Shown here in pieces: positions 16,762 to 31,160 of a DNA stretch of 64,000 nt. The translations under genes were made by a program, and so were the position numbers. Numbering within the stretch: position 1 is the first letter of the stretch; each line of letters opens with the position of its first letter. The stretch comes from Actinophytocola oryzae. GTDB taxonomy: Bacteria > Actinomycetota > Actinomycetes > Mycobacteriales > Pseudonocardiaceae. The stretch spans positions 62,001-126,000 of the forward strand of contig NZ_SOCP01000004.1 in NCBI RefSeq assembly GCF_004364325.1. The letters run 5' to 3'. The notes beneath the pieces were generated by a model. The model had not been told where the DNA came from. It was given only the letters and a program-made list of their open reading frames with translations, and did no database searches.

Positions 16762-19069
16762 CGACCGGTGCGAGCTGCTGATCGGCGGCATGACGTGCGC
16801 GTCGTGTGCCGCGCGGATCGAGGAGCACCTCAACGAGCTGGACGGCGTGGCGGCCTCGGTCAACTACGCCACCGAGAAGGCGAAGGTCACCCTCGCCGGT
16901 GACGTCTCGGCGCAGCAGGTGATCGCTGCCGTCGAGGAGATCGGCTACACCGCGAAGCCGGTGGTCAAGGAGACCACGACGTCCACCGTGGACCCCGGCA
17001 CCGACGAGGAGGCACGGCACGACGCCGAGCTGAGGTCCGCCCGCAACCGGGTGTGGATCGTCGCGGTGCTGGCCGTCCCGGTCATCGCGATGTCCATGTG
17101 GGAAAGACTGCAGTTCGACTACTGGCAGTGGGCCTGCCTCGCGCTGTGCGGCCCGGTGGTCGTGTGGGGCGCGTGGCCGTTCCACCGGGCTGCCTTCGGC
17201 AACCTGCGCCACGGCGCCGCGACGATGGACACGCTGGTCTCGGTCGGCACGCTGTCGGCGCTGTCCTGGTCGCTCTACACGTTGTTCCTCGGCGAGGCCG
17301 GCATGCCCGGCATGCGCCACCCGTTCCGCATCACGATCGAGCGGACCGACGGCACCGCGAACATGTACCTCGAGGTCGCCGCGGGCGTGACGCTGTTCAT
17401 CCTCTGTGGACGGTACTTCGAGGCACGCGCGAAGCGCCGCTCCGGCGCCGCCCTGCGTGCCCTGCTCTCCCTCGGTGCCAAGGAAGTCGCGGTGCTGCGG
17501 GACGGCGTCGAGGTGACCGTGCCGGTGGCCGAGCTGGCCGAGGGCGACCGGTTCGTGGTGCGGCCTGGGGAGAAGGTCGCGACCGACGGGGTGGTGGAGG
17601 AGGGTTCCTCGGCCGTCGACGCGAGCATGCTCACCGGCGAGTCCGTCCCGGTCGAGGTCGGGCCGGGTGACGAGGTGGTCGGCGCGACGGTGAACGTCGG
17701 CGGCCGGCTCGTGGTGCGTGCCACGCGGGTCGGCGAGGAGACGCAGCTCGCGCAGATGGCGCGGCTCGTCGAGGAGGCGCAGACCGGCAAGGCGGAGGTG
17801 CAGCGGCTCGCGGACCGGGTGTCCGGGATCTTCGTGCCGTTCGTCATCCTGCTGTCGCTCGCCACGCTCGGCTTCTGGCTCGGCTCGGACCAGCCACCCG
17901 CCGCCGCGTTCACGGCCGCGGTGGCGGTGCTGATCGTCGCCTGCCCGTGCGCGCTCGGCCTTGCCACACCGACCGCGCTGCTCGTCGGCACTGGCCGGGG
18001 CGCTCAGCTCGGCATCCTCATCAAGGGCCCGCAGGTGCTCGAGTCGACGAGGACCGTGGACACGGTGGTGCTCGACAAGACCGGCACCGTCACCACCGGG
18101 CAGATGTCGCTGGTCGACGTCGTGCCCGCGGCCGGGGTCAAGGGCGTCGAGCTGCTGCGGCTGGCCGGCGCGCTGGAACACGCGTCGGAGCACCCGATCG
18201 CGCGGGCCATCGCGGCGGGCGCCAGGGAGCGGGTCGGTGAGCTGCCCACCGTGGACGGTTTCACGAACGAGGCGGGGCTCGGTGTGCGCGGCACGGTCGG
18301 CGGCCACGAGGTGATCGTCGGCCGCACGTCGTTGCTGGCCGGGTGGGCCGACTCGCTGCCCTCGGAGCTGGCAGGGGCGAAGGCGGAGGCCGACGCGGCG
18401 GGCCGCACGTCGGTGACGGTCGGCTGGGACGGCGAGATCCGCGGTCTGCTGGTCGTGTCCGACACGGTGAAGCCGACCAGTGCCCAGGCCGTCCGGCAGC
18501 TCAGGAAGCTCGGGCTCACCCCGATCCTGCTCACCGGCGACAACGAGGCGGCGGCGCGGGCGGTCGCGGCGGAGGTCGGCATCACCGAGGTGATCGCCGA
18601 GGTCCTGCCCTCGGAGAAGGTCGCCGAGGTGAAACGCCTGCAGGAGGGGAAGAAGGTCGTCGCGATGGTCGGTGACGGCGTCAACGACGCCGCCGCGCTC
18701 GCGCAGGCCGACCTCGGCATCGCGATGGGCACCGGCACCGACGTGGCCATCGAGGCGAGCGACCTGACGCTCGTGCGCGGCGACCTTCGCGTCGTGGCGG
18801 ACGCGATCCGGTTGGCCCGCAGGACACTCGGCACGATCAGGGGCAACCTGTTCTGGGCCTTCGCCTACAACGTGGCGGCCATCCCGCTCGCGTCGAGCGG
18901 GTTGCTCAACCCGATGCTGGCCGGGCTGATCATGGCGGGCAGCTCGGTGTTCGTGGTGTCGAACAGCCTGCGGCTGCGGCGGTTCAGGGCACTGGCCGAG
19001 AACGAGCCACCGCGTGCCACCGGACAGGCGGCGGAGGTCGAACCGAAGGCGATGGTGACGGCCTCGTAA
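16751..19069 (+). CDS. copA: Copper(I)-translocating P1B-type ATPase (CopA/CtpB-like)
   Basis: 772 residues. An N-terminal heavy-metal-associated domain carries MTCASC (Cys16/Cys19). Membrane segments follow, with the transport motif [10 protein letters not shown] (Cys398/Cys400), the phosphorylation site DKTGTVTTG (Asp442), the SEHPIARAI nucleotide-binding motif, and [20 protein letters not shown]. The last helices contain FAYN and MAGSS, the residues that define Cu(I)-specific P1B-1 pumps. The length is normal. It sits between the metal-binding secreted protein and the ScoE-like oxygenase. In M. tuberculosis the copper pump gene ctpB likewise lies beside the nrp isonitrile lipopeptide operon, which supports a link between copper handling and the metabolite. 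Direction of physiological flux (export, or supply to the envelope) is not settled by sequence. Confidence 0.93.
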   Translation: MATDDRCELLIGGMTCASCAARIEEHLNELDGVAASVNYATEKAKVTLAGDVSAQQVIAAVEEIGYTAKPVVKETTTSTVDPGTDEEARHDAELRSARNRVWIVAVLAVPVIAMSMWERLQFDYWQWACLALCGPVVVWGAWPFHRAAFGNLRHGAATMDTLVSVGTLSALSWSLYTLFLGEAGMPGMRHPFRITIERTDGTANMYLEVAAGVTLFILCGRYFEARAKRRSGAALRALLSLGAKEVAVLRDGVEVTVPVAELAEGDRFVVRPGEKVATDGVVEEGSSAVDASMLTGESVPVEVGPGDEVVGATVNVGGRLVVRATRVGEETQLAQMARLVEEAQTGKAEVQRLADRVSGIFVPFVILLSLATLGFWLGSDQPPAAAFTAAVAVLIVACPCALGLATPTALLVGTGRGAQLGILIKGPQVLESTRTVDTVVLDKTGTVTTGQMSLVDVVPAAGVKGVELLRLAGALEHASEHPIARAIAAGARERVGELPTVDGFTNEAGLGVRGTVGGHEVIVGRTSLLAGWADSLPSELAGAKAEADAAGRTSVTVGWDGEIRGLLVVSDTVKPTSAQAVRQLRKLGLTPILLTGDNEAAARAVAAEVGITEVIAEVLPSEKVAEVKRLQEGKKVVAMVGDGVNDAAALAQADLGIAMGTGTDVAIEASDLTLVRGDLRVVADAIRLARRTLGTIRGNLFWAFAYNVAAIPLASSGLLNPMLAGLIMAGSSVFVVSNSLRLRRFRALAENEPPRATGQAAEVEPKAMVTAS

Positions 19070-19083
19070 CCCGGACACGGTCG

Positions 19084-19113
19084 AGCGGGTGGGATGTCGG
19101 GGTCCCACCCGCC
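19084..19113 (+). terminator. GC-rich hairpin after copA
   Basis: A 9-bp perfect stem CGGGTGGGA/TCCCACCCG with an 8-base loop lies 16 bases after the copA stop. No T-run follows, so it is either an intrinsic terminator of the actinomycete type or an RNA-stabilising stem. Confidence 0.5.
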
Positions 19114-19161
19114 TCGGCCTTCCACAGTGGACTGATGGCATGCGACACGAGGAACTTCTGA

Positions 19162-19923
19162 ATGAGAATCACCGCGCAGGCAGGACAGGAGCTCGGCGTC
19201 ACCGTCGAGGGGTTTGCCGCCGGTAGCGCGTCGGCGGCGGACATCGCGGCGCTGAAGGAGGCGGTCTACACCAGCAAGATCGCCGTCCTGAAGGACCAGG
19301 ACCTCACACCACGGCGGTTCCTGGCGCTCGGCAGAAGTCTCGGTCGCGAGGTGGAGCACTTCGACCCTGCCTACGACCACTCAGGCTCGTTCTGGCACTC
19401 CGACTACCAGCTCATGACCGAGCCGTACGACTTCGGCATGGTCTACCCGAAGGTGGTGCCGATCTACTTCATCGACACCGCGGCCGCCTACAAGCGCCTG
19501 TCGATGAGCCTGAAGCAGGCGGTGAGCGGCGCGATCGCGACGCACAGCCTGCTGCGCCACGTCCGGTTCGAGCCGGAGGACCTCGACCGGGCGCTCCCGG
19601 ACATCGTCGAGCAGGTCAACGGCAGGAACCCGCCGCTGACGGTCCCGGCGGCGGTCACCCACCCGAGGACGGGGGAGACCCTGCTGCACGTCAGCGAGGG
19701 CTTCACGCTGGCGGTGCGGGACGCGGACGGCGAGGACCGCCCGGACCTGCTCGCGGCGCTGCTCGAGGCGTCCGGCCAGCTCGACCAGACCTACCGGCAC
19801 GAGAACATCCACGTCCAGACGTTCGAGAAGGGTGACCTGCTCGTCTGGGACAACCGCAGCCTGATCCACCGCGCGCCGCTCACCGCGACGCCAGAGCCTG
19901 CCCTGTCCGTCTACGACGGCTAG
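19162..19923 (+). CDS. Shortened ScoE/Rv0097-type Fe(II)/2-oxoglutarate oxygenase paralogue
   Basis: 253 residues, ATG after GAGGAAC. It is clearly related to the complete enzyme at 33.7 kb: same start (GVTVEGF, then [16 protein letters not shown]) and the same core FWHSDY with iron ligands His79 and Asp81, distal His236 in LIHRAPL. It lacks about 28 residues between the first helix and the HxD strand, a 5-residue loop after YPKVVP, and the C-terminal SYRVTVYD strand bearing the substrate-binding arginine. The adjacent tyrosine pair of the complete enzyme (YYEPVY) is HFDPAY here. ScoE enzymes turn a glycine adduct of a fatty acid into an isonitrile. This copy probably keeps iron but has lost known substrate contacts, so it may act on another substrate or be inactive. 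It heads the NRPS operon (gap 23 bp). Confidence 0.75.
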   Translation: MRITAQAGQELGVTVEGFAAGSASAADIAALKEAVYTSKIAVLKDQDLTPRRFLALGRSLGREVEHFDPAYDHSGSFWHSDYQLMTEPYDFGMVYPKVVPIYFIDTAAAYKRLSMSLKQAVSGAIATHSLLRHVRFEPEDLDRALPDIVEQVNGRNPPLTVPAAVTHPRTGETLLHVSEGFTLAVRDADGEDRPDLLAALLEASGQLDQTYRHENIHVQTFEKGDLLVWDNRSLIHRAPLTATPEPALSVYDG

Positions 19924-19946
19924 TCCGGATTGGACGGTCAAGACAC

Positions 19947-23686
<3,740 letters not shown>

Positions 23687-23690
<4 letters not shown>

Positions 23691-25153
23691 TCGGTAAACG
23701 GGAGTGGCTCGGCCTCATCGCGGTGCTGGCCGCCACCTTCATGACGCAGGTCGACGGGTTCGTGGTCAACGTGGCCAGTCCCTCGATCCAGGACGACCTC
23801 GACGCGGGCTTCGACCAGATCCAGCTCGTCGGCGCCGCGTACGTGATCGCCTTCGGTGCGCTGATGGTCACCGGCGCGCGCCTCGGCGACCGGGTCGGCC
23901 ACCGGTCCGTGTTCCTGTGGGGCGTGGCGGGGTTCACGATCACGTCCCTCCTCTGTGGACTAGCGCCCAGCGCGGAGCTGCTGGTTACCGCGCGGTTCCT
24001 GCAGGGCGCCACGGCGGCTTTCATGGCACCGCAGGTTCTCGCTATCATCCGCGCCACGGTCCTCGACGCCGAGGCACGTGCGAAGGTGCTCGGTGTCTAC
24101 GGCGTCGTCATCGGTCTCGGTGTGATCACCGGGATCGCGGGCGGCGGCGTACTCGTGGACCTCGACGTCGCGGGGCTCGGCTGGCGCCCGGTCCTGCTCG
24201 TCAACGTGCCGGTCGGGCTGGTCGTGCTCGTCCTGACCGCACTGCTGCCGAAGGGTGAGGCGGTCAGGTCACGACGTCTCGACCTCGTCGGCGCACTGCT
24301 GACCACCGTGGGGCTGCCCGCCCTGCTGGTGGCGTTGATCCTCGGGCCGGGCGACAGGTGGTGGCTGTGGCTCGGCCTGGGGCTCGCGCTCGCTGTGTTC
24401 GCGATCTTGGCCGCACAGCAGCGTGAGCTGCACAAAGGTGGTGGCGACCCGCTGTTCCCGCCGCGGGTCGTCACCGCCCCGGGCATGCGCCTGTCCCTGT
24501 TGACGGTGCTGTCCTTCTTCGCCACGAGCGCGGGCCTCTACCTGGTGTACACGTACTACCTGCAGACCGGCCTGCGCATCGACCCCGCGACGGCCGGGCT
24601 CATGTTCGTGCCACTGGGGTTCACCTTCGCACTCGGCTCGGCCGTGTGCCGCAGGCTCGGTCACCGGGTCATGATGCCCCTGCCCGTCGCGGGCACCGCC
24701 CTCGTCGCGACCGTGCTGTACGCGGGTGCGCTCGTCGTCCAGCTGCCGGAGGGTGTCCAGCCGCCGCTGCTCGTGGCCATGATCTCGATCGTCGGCTTCG
24801 GCCAGGGACTCGTCGTCGCGCCGCTCGTGGCCGGGATCCTCAGCAGGGTCGCCCCGGCCGAGGCGGGTGCCGCGTCGGGCATGGCCACGACGGTCACGCA
24901 GGTCGGTCTCGCACTCGGTGTCGCGGCGGCAGGCGTCTGCTACCGCACGGTCCTCGGCGCGACCCCCGGTGACGCAGGCGTGCCCTTCGCCGACCACGCG
25001 CGGGCCTTCACCTTCGCCGCGCTGCTGCTCGCGGCCCTCGCCACGACCACGAGCCTGCTCAGCGCGCGGCTGCACAGGCAGCCGGTCCAGGAGCTCGCCG
25101 ACGCCGCGGCGCCGGTGCCACAGAAGGAAGCGGTCTCGACCGCAACCAACTAA
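23687..25153 (+). CDS. MFS drug/metabolite exporter (DHA2, 14-TM type)
   Basis: 488 residues, GTG start overlapping the NRPS stop (GTGA). It has the DHA2 hallmarks: [20 protein letters not shown] in helix 1 (family D..I/V.VALP.I), [15 protein letters not shown] as motif [15 protein letters not shown] as motif B, and the helix 5 motif [10 protein letters not shown] (GP-type antiporter motif). Fourteen hydrophobic segments can be counted. Coupling to the NRPS indicates it exports the NRPS product, as EntS-like exporters do for siderophores. The C-terminal tail ([16 protein letters not shown]) is cytoplasmic and unconserved. Confidence 0.9.
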
Positions 25154-25167
25154 GGGAGAAGAAACCC

Positions 25168-26196
25168 ATGAAGGTCAAGCACATCGCCGCCGCGGCGGCG
25201 GCGGTCGTCTGCCTCGCCGCCACGGCGTGCAGCGCGGCGACGACGAGCGCCGACCCGACCAGTGGTGCGCCAACGGCGGGTTACCCGGTGACGATCAGGA
25301 ACTGCGGCAAGGAGTACACGTTCAAGGAGGCCCCGAAGCGGGTGGTCGTGATGAACGGCGGCTCGGTCGCCGAGGTGTCCGCCCTGCTGGAGCTGGGACT
25401 CGGCGACAGGATCGTCGCCAACGCGCAGTCGTACGGCGCCTCCGAGGTGCCCGGCCGCGCCGCCGCCATCGCGAAGCTGCCGACCGGTGACATCAAGCTC
25501 AACGACATGATGGACATCCCGCGCGAGGCCATGATCGGGCTGGCGCCGGACTTCGTGATCTCCACCTACAACGGCGGGTTCCGCGCCGAGGCGGGCTTCG
25601 CCACCCGCGAGGACCTGGCCGCCGTCGGCGCCAACACCTACGCGCCGGAGAGCAGCTGCGGCGAGGTCAGCACGGTCAGCGGCACACCGTCCATAGAGGA
25701 CAGCTACACACTGCTGCGTGACCTCGGCAGGATCTTCGGGGTCAGCGAGAAGGCCGAGAAGGTCATCGCCGACTCGAAGAACGAGATCGCCGACATCCAG
25801 GCGAAGGTCGGGAACCTGCCGAAGAAGAAGGCGATGCTGATCATCCCGGGCATGGCCATGGGCAGCGAGTTCAGCTCGGTCGGCGGCACCGCCATCTGGA
25901 ACGACATCATGGCGAAGGCCGGCGTCGACAACGTGTTCGCCACGGCGAGCGATCAGATGTTCGCCAACCCCTCGCGTGAGCAGGTGGCGAAGGCGGACGT
26001 CGAGGTGCTGGTCGTCGTCGACTACATGTCCGAGGACCCGGACGCCGACGCGGCCAAGCTGTTCGGCGAGTTCCCGCAGTGGGACGCGGCGAAGAAGAAG
26101 TCCTACGTCGTGCTGTCCGACTCGATCTACCTCGGCCCCAGCAACGACATCGCGGTGGACAAGATCGCACACGTCGCCCACGAAGAGGCGTTCTAA
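25168..26196 (+). CDS. Metallophore-binding lipoprotein of ABC importer (FecB/FepB-like)
   Basis: 342 residues. The signal sequence ends in a lipobox (CLAATAC, Cys21), so the mature protein is lipid-anchored outside the membrane. The body is a class III solute-binding protein: PKRVVVMNGGSVAEVSALLE, then APDFVISTYNGGF, then the long linking helix (FGVSEKAEKVIADSKNEIAD) and the C-lobe with VEVLVVVDYM. This class binds ferric siderophores, cobalamin or haem. It is the first gene of a canonical binding protein/permease/ATPase set that follows the exporter by 14 bp, so it most likely captures the metal-loaded NRPS product. The Shine-Dalgarno is AAGGGAGAAG. Confidence 0.9.
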   Translation: MKVKHIAAAAAAVVCLAATACSAATTSADPTSGAPTAGYPVTIRNCGKEYTFKEAPKRVVVMNGGSVAEVSALLELGLGDRIVANAQSYGASEVPGRAAAIAKLPTGDIKLNDMMDIPREAMIGLAPDFVISTYNGGFRAEAGFATREDLAAVGANTYAPESSCGEVSTVSGTPSIEDSYTLLRDLGRIFGVSEKAEKVIADSKNEIADIQAKVGNLPKKKAMLIIPGMAMGSEFSSVGGTAIWNDIMAKAGVDNVFATASDQMFANPSREQVAKADVEVLVVVDYMSEDPDADAAKLFGEFPQWDAAKKKSYVVLSDSIYLGPSNDIAVDKIAHVAHEEAF

Positions 26197-26199
26197 GTC

Positions 26200-27284
26200 A
26201 TGACCACGGTGCGTGAACTGCCGGTCACGCGGAAGCCGAGGGCTTCCGCGCGGCCTGCGCCGTTGCACGGCGTGCCGCTCTCGGTGTGCCTGCTCGTCCT
26301 CGGCGGTCTGCTGGTCCTCGCCATCCTCGCGGCGGCCGCGGTCGGCTCGGTCTCGGTGTCGCTCGGTGACAGCTGGCGGATCGTGTGGGCGCACCTCACC
26401 GGCGGCCAGTCCGGGGTCGAGCGGGCGTACGACCAGATCGTGTGGAACTTCCGGATCCCGAGGGTCCTGCTCGCCGCGCTGTGCGGTGCCGGGCTCGCGG
26501 TGGCCGGTGTGGTGCTCCAGGCGCTGGTGTCCAACCCGCTCGCCGACCCGTTCATCCTCGGCGTGTCCGCGGGCGGCTCGGTCGGTGCGGTCATCGTGAT
26601 GGCGCTCGGCGCGAGCGCGCTCGGCGGCCTGGGGGTGTCGAGCGCGGCCTTCCTCGGCTCGATGCTCGCGGTCGCGCTCGTGTTCCTGCTCGGACAGCAG
26701 GGCGGACGCCTCAACCCGGTCCGGCTCGTGCTCGCGGGCGTGGCGATCAGCTACGTGTTCACCTCGATCACGAGCTACCTCCAGCTGCAGACCGAGCCGA
26801 ACAACATGCGACAGATCATGTTCTGGCTGCTGGGCAGCGTGTCCGGGGCGCACTGGGAGCAACTGCACGTGGCGGGCGTCGTGGTGATCGCGGTGACCGT
26901 CCTGCTGACCTTCTACGGCCGCCAGCTCAACGCGCTGGTGACCGGCGACGAGTCGGCGACCGCGCTCGGCATCGACGTGAAGCGGCTGCGGATCGTCCTG
27001 ATCATCCTGACGTCGCTGCTCGCGGGCGTGCTCATCGCGGTGGCGGGCGGCATCGGCTTCGTCGGCCTGATGGTGCCCCACCTCGTGCGCCTCGCGTTCG
27101 GGGTCGACCACCGCAGGCTGCTCCCGCTCGCGGCCCTGGTCGGCGCCATGTACCTGGTGGTCGTCGACCTGCTGTCCAGGACCCTCGACCCGCCGAACGA
27201 GCTGCCGCTCAACATCCTGACCGCCGTTTTCGGCGTGCCGTTCTTCATCTGGCTCATGCGCCGGGACAGGAGCTTGTCCGCGTC

Positions 27285-27288
<4 letters not shown>
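26200..27288 (+). CDS. FecCD-family permease of metallophore ABC importer
   Basis: 362 residues, about ten membrane segments. Signatures of the FecCD/BtuC family are clear: RIPRVLLAALCGAGLAVAG near the N-terminus, NPLADPFILGVSAGGSVGAV, the cytoplasmic coupling loop, GIGFVGLMVPHLVRL, and DLLSRTLDPPNELPLNILTA at the end. It starts three bases after the binding-protein stop, and its stop overlaps the ATPase start (ATGA). A single permease gene implies a homodimeric channel, since no second FecCD gene is present. Confidence 0.93.
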
Positions 27289-28064
<776 letters not shown>

Positions 28065-28089
28065 GGGAATTCATCGTCATGATTCGAAC

Positions 28090-28128
28090 ATGTCGAACCG
28101 ACGGACACCCCGCCGGTTCGACATTTTT
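28090..28128 (+). terminator. Rho-independent terminator after the importer operon
   Basis: Perfect 11-bp stem ATGTCGAACCG/CGGTTCGACAT with a 13-base loop, running into TTTTT. It separates the importer operon from the convergent anti-sigma gene. Confidence 0.9.
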
Positions 28129-28194
28129 CAACACCTCGACGTCACCGTTTACGGCGGTTCGCGAGCTGGACGACAACCCGTATCGTCCTACGTC

Positions 28195-28842
28195 TCAGGC
28201 GCTCTTGGCCGTTCTGGTCTCGTGAATTACCACACTTGCCGAGTCGCGGTTATCCTCCGGCTCTCCCGGGAGGCGGAGCCGGTTCGCGGCGGGCTTCGAC
28301 GGGCTGGGTCCCCGGTCCTGCGGCGGGGTCCTGCCGAGCACCACGGCGAGTGCGAGGCCTGCCGTGGCGAGCACCAGTGACGCGATGCCCGCCGGGTTCG
28401 TGCCACCCGCGACCTCGCCCAGCGCGAGCAGTGCGACCAGGGTGCCGAGCAGGGGGAGCAGGGTGGTGACGGACAGCCGCCGCGCGGCGGCCGTCACGAG
28501 GGCGACACCGAGTGCGACCTGCCACGCACCCGTCTCGTACGCGGTCCCCGCGAGGGTGGCCAGACCGGTGCCGCACTGCAGGACGCCGACCGCGCCGAGC
28601 GCGACACGCACCAGGAAAGGGCGTTCCACGCGGGGTGGGACGCGGGCCAGCACGGCGTCGGAGACGTCCGGCCAGGCCACCACCGCGGAGGTCCTGGTGC
28701 GCCGCGTGATGAGCGCCGCGGCGTCGTACCAGTAGCGGCAGTCGGTGCAGTGGTCGAGGTGCGCGTCGGTCGGATGGTCCGCGGCGCCCTCCTCGTCGTC
28801 AAGGCGTGCGCTCAGGGCTTCTCGGAAGTCTTCGCAGTCCAC
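28195..28842 (-). CDS. Zinc-finger membrane anti-sigma factor (partner of the divergent SigC-like sigma)
   Basis: 215 residues, GTG start. The first 40 residues contain HLDHCTDC, the H-x3-C-x2-C pattern of ZAS anti-sigma factors. After this come four predicted membrane helices (about 78-185, for example LLPLLGTLVALLALGEVAGG) and a polar tail. ZAS proteins hold an ECF sigma factor at the membrane until a signal releases it. The gene is divergent from the SigC-like sigma with 123 bp between starts. Mycobacterial SigC has no such dedicated partner, so the pairing here is inferred from position and domain. The signal might be redox or metal-related, since ZAS motifs bind zinc through Cys/His. Confidence 0.7.
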   Translation of the reverse strand: MDCEDFREALSARLDDEEGAADHPTDAHLDHCTDCRYWYDAAALITRRTRTSAVVAWPDVSDAVLARVPPRVERPFLVRVALGAVGVLQCGTGLATLAGTAYETGAWQVALGVALVTAAARRLSVTTLLPLLGTLVALLALGEVAGGTNPAGIASLVLATAGLALAVVLGRTPPQDRGPSPSKPAANRLRLPGEPEDNRDSASVVIHETRTAKSA

Positions 28843-28895
28843 GAACTAGTAGTCGGAAATTCGCGCCACCTGGTTCCAACACATTCTTGAATTTC

Positions 28896-28957
28896 GGGAT
28901 GAGTCTCACTCGACCCCCACTCGACCGTCCGTTCCGCGGTCGATTCCGGAGCTACCC
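28896..28957 (+). promoter_or_regulatory. Conserved upstream block of SigC-like gene 1
   Basis: Three blocks, GGGATGAGTCTCACT, CTCGACCG and CGGAGCTACC, are shared at identical spacing with the region in front of the second SigC-like gene (35027-35089). They end 8-9 bases before the ATG. The shared layout suggests a common promoter or operator, possibly autoregulation. Confidence 0.5.
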
Positions 28958-28965
28958 TGATTATT

Positions 28966-29541
28966 ATGTCGGATTCAGGGGACGAGGTCACCGACTTAGC
29001 CGTCGCGGCGGGTCGGGGCGACCGGGACGCGGCGAGCGCGTTGATCCGCGCCACGCAGCGTGACGTATGGCGCTTCCTGCTCTACCTGGTCGGGCACGGC
29101 GACGCGGAGGACCTCACGCGGGAGACCTTCGTCCGCGCGTTGCGCGGTGCGCGCCGGTTCGGCGCTCGTGACACCGGACGGACCTGGCTGCTCGCCATCG
29201 CGCGCGGGGTCGCCGCCGACCACCTGCGTACCGCCGCGAGCCGGCCGCACATCGCCGCTGACCAGGAGCGGTACCGTGCCGCCGAGGAGGTCGCAGCCCG
29301 CCAACTGCCAGGTCCCGACGACACGGTCGCGATCAACGATGCGGTCCGCAACCTGCCACCCGACCGGCGCGACGCCTTCGTGCTCACCCAGGTGCTCGGC
29401 CTCGGCTACCCCGACGCGGCGCGGGTGTGTGACTGTCCGGTGGGGACGATCCGCTCCCGCGTGGCCCGTGCCAGGCAGGACCTCGTCACGGCGCTCGCCG
29501 CGTCGCTGCGGCCGGCGAGCCGCCAGGCTCAGCGCCGTTAG
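28966..29541 (+). CDS. sigC: ECF sigma factor, SigC-like (copy 1)
   Basis: 191 residues. Region 2 (DVWRFLLYLVGHGDAEDLTR, then ETFVRALRGARRF, then RTWLLAIARGVAADH) and region 4 (RRDAFVLTQVLGLGYPDAAR, then VCDCPVGTIRSRVARARQDL) match the compact mycobacterial SigC. In M. tuberculosis SigC controls the copper-acquisition nrp operon, so its presence beside copper and isonitrile-type genes is telling. The tenth codon after the start region is TTA (28996-28998, codon 11), which would make translation depend on the rare leucyl tRNA as with bldA in Streptomyces. It is divergent from the membrane anti-sigma gene. A second copy lies at 35.1 kb. Confidence 0.88.
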   Translation: MSDSGDEVTDLAVAAGRGDRDAASALIRATQRDVWRFLLYLVGHGDAEDLTRETFVRALRGARRFGARDTGRTWLLAIARGVAADHLRTAASRPHIAADQERYRAAEEVAARQLPGPDDTVAINDAVRNLPPDRRDAFVLTQVLGLGYPDAARVCDCPVGTIRSRVARARQDLVTALAASLRPASRQAQRR

Positions 29542-29873
29542 ACCGAAAAGCGGAATGGACTTCGCGCAGTAAGAAATTCACCCGAGCGCCGCGAACCTGG
29601 TGTAATCTGCTCATGGCGGATCGTTCATTTGCGGAATGTATTGCGGTGAGCGTGCCGGTGGCGGCTACCCGTGGCTCGACCGGGGTGGCCGGACGGCCGG
29701 CCACAAGTGAACAAGCGAGACACACACTCAAGGTATCGGGCGGAGTTACAGGGGTGAGAGTCGTGTCTGTTTCTGTGGTGCCTGCGATCGGGTGGCCGAG
29801 TAGATGGCGTGCGTGGTGCGCGCCTCACTTACGCACGCGCTGGACGCCTTGAGCCGGTGCCGGAGCCCGTCTC
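29542..29873. other. Intergenic region before sensor kinase
   Basis: 332 bp with no convincing gene. It contains the AT-richer stretch around 29570-29650 that probably carries the kinase promoter. I see no clear hairpin. Confidence 0.5.
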
Positions 29874-31160
29874 GTGAGCTCTCCCAGCACGCCTGGCCAC
29901 TTAGGGGACATAGGACCGACCTCCTCGCCGAGGCTTGCGGTCGGTGTGGTGACCGCTGTCTTCGTCAGCATCAGCCTGATCGGCTTCCTTCGGGTGTCAC
30001 TGCTGCCGGACGTGGGCGCTGGTGCCCTCCTGCTCTCCTTCGTGTGCGTCTTCGTGCTCCTGCTCGTACAGCTGCTCTGGTACACGCGGGACAACGACAG
30101 ACTCCGAAGCCCGCTCGGCTACGCGGTTCTCGGCACGCAGGCCCTGCTCGGCTACCTGCCGATGCTGGTGTTCGGGGAGGCGTGGGTCGGCATGCCCGGC
30201 TTCTTCGCGGGCAGCCTGCTCCTGGTGCTGCGCCCGTTCCTCGCGTGGCCCGCCTTCGGCGTCGTCGTGGCGAGTACCGCGTCGGCACAGTGGGTGTTCA
30301 CCGCCACGCTCGTGGAGGCGCTGTACGCGGCGATCTTCACGGTCACGACCGGCCTGGTGGTCTACGGCCTCTCCCGGCTGTCCGCGCTCGTCGCCGAGGT
30401 TCGGACGAGCCGCGCCGAGAACGCGCGGCTCGCGGTGCTGCGTGAACGGTTGCGGTTCGCGCGGGACCTGCACGACCTGCTCGGGTACAGCCTGTCGGCG
30501 ATCACACTGAAAATCGAGCTGACCCATCGGCTGATGGAAAGCGCGCCGCAGGCGGCATCCGACCAGCTGCTCGAGGTACTCGAGATCTCGCGGCTCGCGA
30601 TGTCCGACGCCCGCATGGTCGCGACCGGCTACCGCGAGATGTCGCTCGAGGAGGAGTGCCGCTCGGCGATGTCGGTGCTCGCGGCGGCGGAAGTCGCGGT
30701 CCGGCTGGAGAGCGACCACATCGACCTACCGGTCCAGGTGAGCACCGTGCTGGCGACCGTGCTGCGCGAAGGTGTCACAAACCTCTTGCGACACAGCAAA
30801 GCCAAGCACTGTGCGATCACTATTCGTCAGGACGAGGACCGCGCGTCGATCGAGATCCTCAACGACGCGCTGCCCGCGCGGCAGGACGACCGGGAGCAGC
30901 AGGGCGTCGGTGGACTGCACAACCTTTCCGTGCGTGCCAAGGAGGCGGGCGGCACCATCACCGTGGTACACGGGCCCAATGTGTTCCGACTGAGGGCCGA
31001 GGTGCCGTTGCGCATGGCGCGACACGCCGTCGCGGGCACGCAGACCACGCGGGGTTCAGAGCCAGCCGGCGTCCCTCGCGATGCGGATGGCGTCGACACG
31101 GTTGCGAGCCGCGAGCTTGCCGATGATCGTGGTGAGGTAGTTCCGGACGGTGCCGACTGA
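29874..31160 (+). CDS. Membrane sensor histidine kinase (NarX/DesK-type HisKA_3)
   Basis: 428 residues from GTG. About five membrane helices occupy residues 20-160. The dimerisation domain contains LRFARDLHDLLGYSLSAITL (His200), followed by an HATPase domain with EGVTNLLRHS (N-box) and GVGGLHNLSVRAKEAGG (G-box). It is a complete kinase of the type that pairs with NarL regulators, and the regulator at 31.1-31.7 kb lies opposite it. A TTA codon sits at codon 10. The kinase domain should end near residue 385; the last 40 residues are read from the strand antisense to the regulator's DNA-binding region, giving a 105-bp tail-to-tail overlap. The related double kinase at 43.6 kb ends without such a tail. 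Confidence 0.88.
   Translation: MSSPSTPGHLGDIGPTSSPRLAVGVVTAVFVSISLIGFLRVSLLPDVGAGALLLSFVCVFVLLLVQLLWYTRDNDRLRSPLGYAVLGTQALLGYLPMLVFGEAWVGMPGFFAGSLLLVLRPFLAWPAFGVVVASTASAQWVFTATLVEALYAAIFTVTTGLVVYGLSRLSALVAEVRTSRAENARLAVLRERLRFARDLHDLLGYSLSAITLKIELTHRLMESAPQAASDQLLEVLEISRLAMSDARMVATGYREMSLEEECRSAMSVLAAAEVAVRLESDHIDLPVQVSTVLATVLREGVTNLLRHSKAKHCAITIRQDEDRASIEILNDALPARQDDREQQGVGGLHNLSVRAKEAGGTITVVHGPNVFRLRAEVPLRMARHAVAGTQTTRGSEPAGVPRDADGVDTVASRELADDRGEVVPDGAD

Noticed and set aside
16673..19141. 822-codon open frame on the minus strand across copA
   Set aside because: Shadow of the copA gene; composition is Arg/His/Asp-rich without any domain, as expected for antisense of GC-rich coding DNA.
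25150..27111. 653-codon open frame on the minus strand across the binding-protein and permease genes
   Set aside because: Antisense shadow; the plus-strand genes have clear family motifs and overlapping starts and stops.
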